Source: an uncultured Bacteroides sp.
GTDB taxonomy: Bacteria > Bacteroidota > Bacteroidia > Bacteroidales > Bacteroidaceae
Reading direction: 5' to 3'
Assembly (NCBI RefSeq): GCF_963675905.1
Contig: NZ_OY780936.1
Coordinates: 1-64,000, forward strand
DNA: 64,000 nt
The notes beneath the pieces were generated by a model. That model was not told the DNA's origin and did no database searches. It saw only the letters and a list, made by a program, of their open reading frames with translations. Positions within the stretch are counted from its first letter, which is position 1, and each line of letters begins with the position of its first letter. Below are positions 41,811-49,183 of this stretch, piece by piece. The position numbers and the translations under genes are program-made.

Positions 41811-42821
41811 ATGGCAGAAGAAAAAAATAGCAATATCGTTATCTATCAGAGTGAAGATGGCCAGACACATATCGAGGTGCGGATGGAAGGAGAAACCGTA
41901 TGGTTGACACAGCAACAAATGAGCGACCTTTATCAAACGTCTCGAACAAATGTGGTAGAGCACATTAAGCATATCTATGAGGAAGGTGAACTTATGGAAG
42001 AGTCAACCTGTCGGAAAATCCGACAGGTTCGACAAGAAGGAACACGTATGGTTGAGCGGGAGATTCCTCATTATAATCTTGATATGATTATTTCTTTGGG
42101 TTACCGAATAAATTCAATTCAAGCCACCCACTTTCGTCAATGGGCAACAGCTCGTCTGAAAGAATATATCATAAAGGGCTTCACTATGGATGATGAACGC
42201 TTAAAGCAGATGGGAGGAGGCAATTATTGGAAAGAATTATTGGACCGAATTCGCGACATCCGTTCATCAGAAAAGGTGATGTATCGCCAAGTTCTCGATA
42301 TATACGCTACTGCGGTTGATTACGATCCACACGCAGAGCAATCTATTGAGTTTTTTAAGATCGTACAGAATAAACTTCACTTTGCCGCCCATGGACATAC
42401 AGCTGCAGAAGTGATTTTTGTACGTGCTGACGCAGATCAGCATATCATGGGATTAACCTCATTTAAAGGCGACCACCCTACATTGCGCGATGCCAAGATA
42501 GCCAAAAACTATTTGAGTGCAGAAGAACTCAAAGTATTGAACAACCTTGTTTCTGGATACTTCGATTTTGCAGAAGTTCAGGCTATTAAGCATCGTCCCA
42601 TGTATATGAACGATTACATCAAGCATTTGGATGCCATACTGTCTTCCATTGGAGAAGCTCTACTACCTGGACCTGGTACAGTGAGTCACGAACAAGCCAT
42701 GGATAAAGCCGAAACGGAATACCGCAAGTGGGAAGTGCGAACGCTTTCTCCCGTAGAACAAGCATATCTTGACAATATTAAAATGTTGAATCATAAAACA
42801 AAAGGAAAGAAATTCAGATAG
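41811..42821 (+). CDS. RhuM family protein
   Basis: 336 residues. I-E-V-R-M-E-G-E-T-V-W-L-T-Q-Q-Q-M and Y-Q-T-S-R-T-N-V near the start, then Y-N-L-D-M-I-I-S-L-G-Y-R-I and A-T-H-F-R-Q-W-A-T, are the RhuM/phage-antirepressor-like pattern. A Fic/Doc-like C-terminal part (residues about 170-290) is usual in this family, although the full Fic motif is not visible. Named from a Salmonella pathogenicity island; molecular role unknown, often found in defence or mobile regions. Confidence 0.87.
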   Translation: MAEEKNSNIVIYQSEDGQTHIEVRMEGETVWLTQQQMSDLYQTSRTNVVEHIKHIYEEGELMEESTCRKIRQVRQEGTRMVEREIPHYNLDMIISLGYRINSIQATHFRQWATARLKEYIIKGFTMDDERLKQMGGGNYWKELLDRIRDIRSSEKVMYRQVLDIYATAVDYDPHAEQSIEFFKIVQNKLHFAAHGHTAAEVIFVRADADQHIMGLTSFKGDHPTLRDAKIAKNYLSAEELKVLNNLVSGYFDFAEVQAIKHRPMYMNDYIKHLDAILSSIGEALLPGPGTVSHEQAMDKAETEYRKWEVRTLSPVEQAYLDNIKMLNHKTKGKKFR

Positions 42822-42845
42822 ATTTTATTTGCATCCTTATCCTAC

Positions 42846-42908
42846 AATGGCTACATTGTGGCGGAGCTGGATAATACATTACTTATCTGTCGGCTTGAAG
42901 AAGAACCG
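42846..42908 (+). pseudogene. Stub of a manC 3' end
   Basis: Matches 20364-20426 of manC (shared TTATCTGTCGGCTTGAAGA). It encodes N-G-Y-I-V-A-E-L-D and L-L-I-C-R-L-E-E-E. It has no upstream gene body and runs into element-tail sequence (42908-42998). Confidence 0.8.
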
Positions 42909-42998
42909 TCACGAAGTGACAAGCCGAGCATAACCTAAAAGCCGAGCGAAGCAAAGGCTACTCCGTTCCAAAACAGCAGCCCGCTCAGAAACCAGAAA

Positions 42999-43169
42999 GA
43001 CCGGCCTCATGAATTTTACGTTAAGAAATCAGGGTGTGGGGAGCGTTAAGAAGGGGCTGCTGTCTGAGCGAAGCGAGTTTCAGACCCTTTAGCTCCACGC
43101 TCCCTGATTTTAGTAAAATTCGTGCAGCCTTGATTTTTTGTTTCTTTTGCATCAAGGCAAAAGAAAAGG
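42999..43169 (-). repeat. Hairpin element, type B copy 5
   Basis: 171 bp on the minus strand. The inner stem is changed on both sides compared with other B copies (GGGGCTG against CAGACCC). Arm CTTTTGCCTTGATGCAAAAG on the minus strand; one degenerate extra arm (TCAAAGCAAAAGAAAA) follows at about 43178. Confidence 0.9.
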
Positions 43170-43196
43170 ACAGTTGCACTCAAAGCAAAAGAAAAC

Positions 43197-43236
43197 AAAA
43201 AAATTAGCACCAGAATAACTCTGATGCTAATTTTTT
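43197..43236. terminator. Terminator of the small membrane protein gene
   Basis: AAAATTAGCA and TGCTAATTTT form a stem with A and T runs outside. It lies next to the minus-strand stop at 43240. Confidence 0.8.
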
Positions 43237-43239
43237 GTT

Positions 43240-43395
43240 TTAAGCTTCTTTCAGTACCCATGCTACTAATGACAAAAAGGTTACAGTAATAAGAAATCCT
43301 GTTCCAATCATGAAGTACTTTTCTAGTTTTTCGTGCTCTTTATTAATGAATCCATCTTCATTACGTTTGTGGAGCCACTTGTTTAATTTAGTCAT
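43240..43395 (-). CDS. Small single-pass membrane protein
   Basis: 51 residues from the ATG at 43395. An upstream ATG (43458) would include a TATATTTTG promoter-like word in the coding part. A charged N-terminal half (K-L-N-K-W-L-H-K-R-N-E-D) is followed by one transmembrane helix (residues about 29-48: F-M-I-G-T-G-F-L-I-T-V-T-F-L). No family is recognised. It stands alone between a type B element and decayed capsule sequence. Confidence 0.55.
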   Translation of the reverse strand: MTKLNKWLHKRNEDGFINKEHEKLEKYFMIGTGFLITVTFLSLVAWVLKEA

Positions 43396-43549
43396 CTCTT
43401 CCTCGAATAATTTAGTTTGTTGTATGACCAAAATATAAGAGGAAGCTATTCCTTCCAAATCAAGAACGATTTTTTAACCCTTTTTTAAGTTTTAGGAGTG
43501 GTTTTTGAATTAGTTAAGCTTTTATTTTGCTATTTCTTTGTTATCTGGT

Positions 43550-43795
43550 TTATTTTGTCTCAAGATGCTTTGTCTCTTTCTTTCTTTTCAGAAAATTGAG
43601 CATCTGTATCAATGCCAGCCAGAGGAGCATGTCTATGGCAAACATTGTATTGATATTGAGAATTTGAACCAGATTGGTATTTAATATAACAAATATCTCG
43701 GCACAGATTACCTGCCATACCATTGTTTTACGGTGTGACAGACCAAGATCGAGCAGCTTGTGATGAATGTGCCTTCTGTCCGGCTGAAATGGTGT
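43550..43795 (-). pseudogene. C-terminal fragment of a WecA/MraY-like glycosyl-1-phosphate transferase
   Basis: Reading from 43795 down, the minus strand encodes P-F-Q-P-D-R-R-H-I-H-H-K-L-L-D-L-G-L-S, the cytoplasmic-loop signature of WecA-type undecaprenyl-phosphate sugar transferases, followed by two hydrophobic segments and a basic end with a TAA at 43550. No start codon and no N-terminal two thirds are present. 43796-44007 is AT-rich with no recognisable gene. Confidence 0.8.
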
Positions 43796-44007
43796 AGCAT
43801 GAAATGACTATTATGTATTATGTAAAAATGCTATGAATAGTTTAAATAATGTAACATGAACTAAATAAGATTGTTATGAATAAATAGCTGATATTTAGTG
43901 ATAAAGTCTATAACTTACTTTGTAAGTGATAATATCAATTGATTTACCTTAGAATTTTTTTTTCACTTAAAAACTGTTAATCTTGTGAGTGTAAAGTTCG
44001 AAAGTAT

Positions 44008-44015
44008 TATATTTG
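44008..44015 (+). promoter_or_regulatory. -7 box of the AbiJ_NTD4-like gene
   Basis: TATATTTG, 44 bp before the ATG at 44060; a TTG lies 22 bp upstream at 43983. Confidence 0.6.
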
Positions 44016-44059
44016 TCAAAACTTTAATCTAAAGTGTGTACACAAATATAAAATATGAA

Positions 44060-44623
44060 ATGAATAGTTTTGCGGAAAGATACGGTTATGTAACATCTAG
44101 TAGAATCTACCTTCGGGAAAAAATAACTCCCGAATTAGTGAATGCAATATGTAATAATATAGAACTTTTGCGAGATAGAAACTATGCATTGTTTTATAGT
44201 CTTGAGAGATATATGTGGTATAAAGTTCTGAATAATCGTTTAAAAGACTTTGGAAATATTACAAAGGGCTTCAAAACCGTTACCATTGAGTATATAGAAA
44301 ACCCCGCCTGTTTGTGGTATGAAAAGTTTGATTACCTCGAAAGATTTATTGCCTGCCTGAAAGAACAGAATGAAAAAGAATACATCTGGTTTACAAAACA
44401 ATTAAATTCCAGCTTCAGATCTCAACACTTTGTTTATCGCATTGAAAATGAACAAATTGTAGAAATAGATCCAGATGACGAGGATAAACCTCAAATACCA
44501 CTCGCACTACCTCAATCACCCAGAAATACAGGAAATTACATCCGAGCCACTCTAAGAACCCTTTTTCAATTTCTGCCTCTGTTGCTTATTGTGGTGGGGC
44601 TTTGTTATTTTCTTTTAGCTTAA
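44060..44623 (+). CDS. AbiJ_NTD4-like protein with C-terminal membrane anchor
   Basis: 187 residues from the ATG at 44060; a GTG at 44036 is also in frame. The start S-F-A-E-R-Y-G-Y-V, then L-R-E-K-I-T-P-E-L-V-N-A-I, L-W-Y-E-K-F-D-Y-L-E-R-F-I, and the end H-F-V-Y-R-I-E-N-E-Q-I-V-E-I follow the order of the AbiJ N-terminal domain 4 of abortive-infection proteins. In those the domain is joined to an effector. Here only a short linker and one transmembrane helix (last 20 or so residues) follow. The stop codon lies in a degenerate element arm. A membrane effector role in defence is an inference. The domain call is by eye. Confidence 0.55.
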   Translation: MNSFAERYGYVTSSRIYLREKITPELVNAICNNIELLRDRNYALFYSLERYMWYKVLNNRLKDFGNITKGFKTVTIEYIENPACLWYEKFDYLERFIACLKEQNEKEYIWFTKQLNSSFRSQHFVYRIENEQIVEIDPDDEDKPQIPLALPQSPRNTGNYIRATLRTLFQFLPLLLIVVGLCYFLLA

Positions 44624-44662
44624 CCCAAAAGAAAAGGACAGTTGCATTCAAAACAAAAAGAA
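44607..44662 (+). repeat. Solo hairpin arms without the element body
   Basis: CTTTTAGCTTAACCCAAAAG is a degenerate arm; AAGGACAGTTGCATTCAAAA and an AAAAAGAAAA end resemble the tandem arms beside type B copies 1 and 5. The central hairpin is missing. Confidence 0.6.
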
Positions 44663-44673
44663 AATATAGTTTA

Positions 44674-44743
44674 AAGTATAATTAAAACCTTTATATAAAA
44701 ATTGAAAAGTTTTAGTTATACTTAAAACTTTTGCTTATATTTG
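44674..44743 (+). promoter_or_regulatory. Promoter with 15-bp inverted repeat upstream of ATPase gene
   Basis: AAGTATAATTAAAAC (44674-44688) and GTTTTAGTTATACTT (44709-44723) are inverted repeats with one mismatch. The right arm covers the -33 region of a promoter whose -7 box TATATTTG is at 44736-44743. This looks like an operator or an AT-rich hairpin. Confidence 0.55.
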
Positions 44744-44779
44744 TTGTTGTTTCAATTATACATAAGATCTTTTTTGAAG

Positions 44780-45988
44780 ATGAAAATCCCTAAGGTTATT
44801 AAAAAGAGAGACGGCTACATAGCGCGTATTGTGCCGTTTATGAGAAAACCGCTGATTAAAGTATTGACGGGGCAACGGCGTGTGGGGAAAAGCTATCTGT
44901 TGTTTCAGCTGATGGAACAAGTGCAGAACGAGGAACCTGATGCCCATATTATCTATATTAACCGGGAGGACATGGAGTTCGACTTTATGCGAACGGCTTT
45001 GGATTTGAATAATTATATTCTTGCTAACCGGAAGGAGGGAGTACGCAATTTTATCTTTATTGATGAGATTCAGGATATAGCGGAGTTTGAAAAGGCTCTT
45101 CGTTCTTTGTTACTGGACGAGAGCAATGATATCTATATTACGGGAAGCAACGCCAGACTGCTCTCGAGTGAACTGGCTACTTACTTAAGTGGCAGGTATG
45201 TAGAGTTTAAAGTATACAGTTTGTCGTACACTGAATTTCTACAGTTTCATGAACTGGAAAATAATGCCGACAGCTATGATTTGTATGCCCGATATGGAGG
45301 CTTGCCTTATCTGATTAATCTGCAACTGAATGATGATGTGGTCAATGAATATCTGAAGAGTATCTATTCAACCATCGTGTTCAGGGATGTGGTGAGCCGT
45401 TACAGTCTTCGGAACACTGCATTTCTGGAAAAGCTTATTCAGTTTATTTCGGAAAATATCGGTTCGTTGTTTTCTGCAAAGAATATAAGTGATTATCTTA
45501 AATCACAGCATACTCAGATTTCTGTTAACCAAATACAGAATTATGTGGAATACCTCACGAATGCATTTCTCATTCACAGGGTGGGGCGGTATGATTTGGT
45601 TGGTAAACGTTTCTTTGAGATTGGTGAGAAGTATTATTTCGAGAATATGGGAATCAGAAATGTGATTATCGGTTATCGCTTACAAGACAGGGCGAAGATT
45701 CTTGAGAATATTGTTTATAACCATCTTTTGTATCGGGGGTATACTATTAAAGTAGGTATTTCTGCTTCTTCGGAGATTGATTTTGTTTGTGAAAAAGGTT
45801 CCGAGAAGCTTTATGTACAGGTGACTTTAAGACTGGATAGCGAAACAACGATTGAAAGGGAATTTGGGAATTTGCTTAAAATTCAGGATAACTATCCCAA
45901 AATAGTAGTTAGTGAGGATGATTTTCGCGGAAACAGTTATGAAGGAATAAGGCACGTGTTTATTCGGGATTTTTTAATGACTTATTGA
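44780..45988 (+). CDS. AAA ATPase with DUF4143-like C-terminal domain
   Basis: 402 residues from the ATG at 44780, which follows the promoter; the ATG-like start at 44741 overlaps the -7 box. Walker A is T-G-Q-R-R-V-G-K-S-Y and Walker B is F-I-F-I-D-E-I-Q-D-I. I-T-G-S-N-A-R-L-L and Y-S-L-S-Y-T-E-F follow. The C-terminus has S-E-I-D-F-V-C then Y-V-Q-V-T, so the nuclease-like ExK is replaced, as in the gene at 37906. Confidence 0.87.
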   Translation: MKIPKVIKKRDGYIARIVPFMRKPLIKVLTGQRRVGKSYLLFQLMEQVQNEEPDAHIIYINREDMEFDFMRTALDLNNYILANRKEGVRNFIFIDEIQDIAEFEKALRSLLLDESNDIYITGSNARLLSSELATYLSGRYVEFKVYSLSYTEFLQFHELENNADSYDLYARYGGLPYLINLQLNDDVVNEYLKSIYSTIVFRDVVSRYSLRNTAFLEKLIQFISENIGSLFSAKNISDYLKSQHTQISVNQIQNYVEYLTNAFLIHRVGRYDLVGKRFFEIGEKYYFENMGIRNVIIGYRLQDRAKILENIVYNHLLYRGYTIKVGISASSEIDFVCEKGSEKLYVQVTLRLDSETTIEREFGNLLKIQDNYPKIVVSEDDFRGNSYEGIRHVFIRDFLMTY

Positions 45989-45997
45989 CGGGGTTTT

Positions 45998-46190
45998 TCT
46001 TTTCTCTTGATTGCAAATACCTTTTCTTTTGCCTTGATGCAAAAGAAACAAAAAATCAAGGCTGCATTTTTTTTGCTAAAATCGTGAGGCTTGTATCGGA
46101 AGGTGCTGAAACTCGCTTCGCTCAAACAGCAGCCCCTTCTTTTCGCTACAATCCTCCCAATTTTTTCACGCAAAAAAAATGAGGCCGGTC
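45998..46190 (+). repeat. Hairpin element, type A copy 9, with an extra arm
   Basis: A partial arm (TTTTCTTTTCTCTTGATTGC) begins 8 bp after the ATPase stop, then the full 170-bp copy starts at 46021 with arm CTTTTGCCTTGATGCAAAAG. The inner stem is GAAGGTGCTG / CAGCCCCTTC as in copy 1. A tail runs to about 46257. Confidence 0.9.
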
Positions 46191-46257
46191 CTTCTTTTCG
46201 CTCGGCTTCGCCATCGCTCGGTGGGGTTTTGGACTAATTAACTTTGCTTCGCTTGGC

Positions 46258-46365
46258 TTGAAACTATCCTTTGCCGGATACAGAAAAGAATAAAGAGATT
46301 TTATTGGTAAACAGATTTGTTTATCAGAATTATCAACACACTTTGGTGGACATAAAAATTGGTTC
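46258..46365 (+). pseudogene. Remnant of a toxin-antitoxin promoter region
   Basis: 46258-46337 matches 30898-30972 (shared AGAGATTTTATTGGTAAACA), including the full TAAACA-GATT-TGTTTA palindrome at 46308-46323. It then joins ACACTTTGGTGG, which lies inside the toxin remnant at 31576. The antitoxin gene between them is missing. 46366-46501 is element-tail sequence. Confidence 0.75.
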
Positions 46366-46501
46366 AAGCGAAGGTGTAGCCAAGCTGAAAAAGAACCGAG
46401 CCGATGGCGAAGCCGAGCCAGAAAAAGAAACGCCACAAAGTGGCAAGCGAGCGAAGCAAAGCTAATTGGTCCACAACCGCAGCTCGCTCAGGAACCAGCA
46501 A

Positions 46502-46670
46502 GACCGGCCTCATGAATTTTACGTTAAGAAATAAGGGAGTGTGGAGCGTTAAAAAGAAAAAGCTGTTTGAGCGCAGCGAGTTCTTTTTCTTTAGCTCTAC
46601 ATTCCCTTATTTTAGTAAAATTCGTGCAGCCTTGACCTTTTGTTTCTTTTCCGTCAAGGGAAAAGAAAAG
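46502..46670 (-). repeat. Hairpin element, type B copy 6 (stem-swapped variant)
   Basis: Here AAAGAAAAAG (46553-46562) pairs with CTTTTTCTTT (46583-46592), where other copies have a G run paired with a C run. AAATAAGGGA (46539-46548) pairs with TCCCTTATTT (46603-46612), where others have AAATCAGGG / CCCTGATTT. The loop word GAGCGCAGCGAG and outer stem GAATTTTAC / GTAAAATTC are unchanged. The arm is followed by GGCCAG and the GH3 stop codon. Confidence 0.93.
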
Positions 46671-46675
46671 GCCAG

Positions 46676-49156
46676 TTATTTATTAGAAGTCCCCCACTTC
46701 TGCCCCTCACGACAAGAAACAGTCAACGTTTGATTACCCGTTTGAATACGGAAATCACCTTTCTCCAGAATCCACTTACCATCATAACCAACAAAAGCCA
46801 GATCGGAAGCTTTTACCTTGAAAGTAACCGTTTTAGTCTCACCGGGTTGTAAATCAACCTTATCGAATGCACGCAAACGGCGGACATCAGGAGTAAGAGA
46901 CGCAACGAGGTCACTGCTGAACAACAGCACACTTTCCTTGCCCGCAATTTTGCCGGTATTTGTAACATCTACACTGAAAGTGAGCACATCATCGGCAGTA
47001 AAAGAAGTCTTGTCCGCCTTCAGGTTACTATAACTAAAGGTAGTGTAGCTCAATCCGTATCCGAAAGGCCATTGAACAGACATTACCGCATCGTAATTGT
47101 AAGCACCTTCCATTTTATCGAGGTCCTCACAAGGCTTATAGTCGTACGTAAACAATGAATTGATCTCCTTTGGATAAGTATAAGGCATCTTTCCGCTGAA
47201 ATTAACATCACCGGTTAAGAGATTAGCCAGCGCATCGGCGCCATAGTTACCCGGCAACATGATGTTTACCACAGCTTTTGTGAGAGGCTCAATTTCGTTT
47301 AAGATGCGTGGACGACCTTCGTTCAGGATCAGGATAACCGGTTTGCCGGTGTTGGCAAGCGCCTTAATGAGGTCGAGCTGATTCTTTGAAAGAGAGAGAT
47401 TGGTGAGATTGCCCGGAGTTTCGCAGTACGAATTCTCGCCGATGCACGCAATGATATAATCGGCATTGGCAGCACTGGCAACAGCCTTATCTATTTCGGG
47501 CGCATTTTCTTCCCAATAGAGACCACCCTGTTTGTAGGTAACTCCCGGTTCATAAATTACCTGATCTTTACCGAACTTGTTGCTGAGAGATTCGAGGATG
47601 GTGTTGTACTGAGTGGCACACATATCTGCTTTGTCGCCCTGCCAGGAGTACGACCAGCCTCCGTTGAGCGTGCGCATGGAGTTGGCATTTGGTCCGGTTA
47701 CCAGTAATTTCTTTCCGGTGCTTAAAGGTAAGATTTGATTGGTGTTTTTCAACAAAACAAGCGATTCCTGAGCAGCTTGCAAAGCAGCATCAGCATGCTC
47801 CTTGCATCCGAATAAAGGAAAATCTTTATTGTTATAAAAAGGTTTGTCGAACAATCCCAGGCGGTACTTCATGCGCAGAACGCGGCGTACGGCATCGTCA
47901 ATGCGAGTCATGGGCACTTCGTTTTCCTGTACCAGTTCCTTGAGGTAAGTGCAGAAGCTCCATTCGTAAGGTACCATGGACATATCTATCCCGGCGTTGA
48001 TAGCCAGTTTGATAGCCTCTTTTTTGCTGGATGCAATCTTGTCACGAGAATAAAGGTTATTGATGTCGGCCCAGTCGGTTACAATCATCCCGTCCCATTG
48101 AAGATCTTCCTTCAGCCATTTGGTAAGCAGTTCGTAGTTGGCATGGAAAGGCAGACCGTTGTTCATGGCCGAATTGACCATGACAGACAGTGCACCTGCC
48201 TTGATACCTTCGAGGAAAGGGGCGAAGTGCTTCTCGCGCATATCCTGCAGGGTGATGGATGATGGTGTGCGGTCCTTACCGGAAACAGGAACACCGTAAC
48301 CCATATAGTGCTTTAAGCAGGCAGCAACGTGGTTGTTATCGATGTGGTTTGGATCTTCACCCTGGAAACCCAGAATAGATTCGCGTCCCATTTCGGCATT
48401 GACATAGCAGTCTTCTCCGTAATTTTCCCACATGCGGGGCCAGCGGGCATCACGTCCCAGATCGAGAACAGGAGCGTAGGTCCACGGAATACTTCCGGCC
48501 TTGGTTTCGTAGGCAGATATGCGTGAGCCTTCACGTACCAGCGAGCGGTTGAAAGTAGCTGCCATATTGATGCCTTGCGGGAAGAAGGTACCTCCCTGAG
48601 TATAAGTAGTGCCATGAATCTGGTCTACACCATAAATGCAGGGAATACCAATCACTTTCATTGATTTATCCTGTATCTTCCGGATAATAGCTTCCCAGCC
48701 CTCTTTTGTCTGCGCAATGCTGTTTGGTACATTCAGGATAGAGCCAACCTTATACTTGCTTATCACAGAATCGAGCAAAGCTTCATCAATCTGGAACCCT
48801 TTCTTATTCTCTATCTCCATGATGGTCATATAGATTTTCATCATGTTTTCTTTGTCGGGCAAGCCTTTGGATAAGTCGAACTTCTTCTCCAGGTTATATT
48901 TCTTCAGAATCTTTTTCAGATCGTCCACTTTGGGATTCTGCTGATTCATTCCTTCGAACGGGTTAGTCCGTTTTGCCAGGATATCGATAGTAAGCTCGGT
49001 CATCTGACCAATTTTCTCCTCAAGAGTCATCTTTTTAAGCAGCGTTTCTATTTGCTGCTCAATCTTCGGATCCCGGGGTATGGCGGGTTTAACAGTTTGT
49101 GCCGATGCGGTGAGGATGCTCCCGGCAGCAAGCAACGAAAAGAGAATTTTCTTCAT
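46676..49156 (-). CDS. GH3 family beta-glycosidase (BglX-like)
   Basis: 826 residues with a signal peptide (cleavage near A-S-A-Q). The GH3 N-terminal TIM barrel includes [10 protein letters not shown] and the nucleophile aspartate in I-V-T-D-W-A-D near residue 360. The C-terminal alpha/beta domain starts near L-V-L-L-K-N-T, and a fibronectin-III-like domain ends the protein (V-D-V-T-N-T-G near residue 728). It probably removes beta-linked glucose or xylose from oligosaccharides in the periplasm. It lies 27 bp after the esterase gene. Its TAA is immediately followed by the type B element end. Confidence 0.93.
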   Translation of the reverse strand: MKKILFSLLAAGSILTASAQTVKPAIPRDPKIEQQIETLLKKMTLEEKIGQMTELTIDILAKRTNPFEGMNQQNPKVDDLKKILKKYNLEKKFDLSKGLPDKENMMKIYMTIMEIENKKGFQIDEALLDSVISKYKVGSILNVPNSIAQTKEGWEAIIRKIQDKSMKVIGIPCIYGVDQIHGTTYTQGGTFFPQGINMAATFNRSLVREGSRISAYETKAGSIPWTYAPVLDLGRDARWPRMWENYGEDCYVNAEMGRESILGFQGEDPNHIDNNHVAACLKHYMGYGVPVSGKDRTPSSITLQDMREKHFAPFLEGIKAGALSVMVNSAMNNGLPFHANYELLTKWLKEDLQWDGMIVTDWADINNLYSRDKIASSKKEAIKLAINAGIDMSMVPYEWSFCTYLKELVQENEVPMTRIDDAVRRVLRMKYRLGLFDKPFYNNKDFPLFGCKEHADAALQAAQESLVLLKNTNQILPLSTGKKLLVTGPNANSMRTLNGGWSYSWQGDKADMCATQYNTILESLSNKFGKDQVIYEPGVTYKQGGLYWEENAPEIDKAVASAANADYIIACIGENSYCETPGNLTNLSLSKNQLDLIKALANTGKPVILILNEGRPRILNEIEPLTKAVVNIMLPGNYGADALANLLTGDVNFSGKMPYTYPKEINSLFTYDYKPCEDLDKMEGAYNYDAVMSVQWPFGYGLSYTTFSYSNLKADKTSFTADDVLTFSVDVTNTGKIAGKESVLLFSSDLVASLTPDVRRLRAFDKVDLQPGETKTVTFKVKASDLAFVGYDGKWILEKGDFRIQTGNQTLTVSCREGQKWGTSNK

Positions 49157-49183
49157 GATATTGATATTTATAGAGTTATCAGA

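Noticed and set aside
43240-43458. 72-residue form of the small membrane protein
   Set aside because: The extra N-terminus covers a TATATTTTG promoter-like word, so the 51-residue form is preferred.
20457-46670. Integron attC sites
   Set aside because: The imperfect-hairpin nature and single-gene units are similar, but no integrase or attI is visible, gene orientation is mixed and the core-site bases were not found. Kept only as an analogy.
20457-46670. Retron or other reverse-transcriptase non-coding RNAs
   Set aside because: No reverse transcriptase gene occurs in the window.
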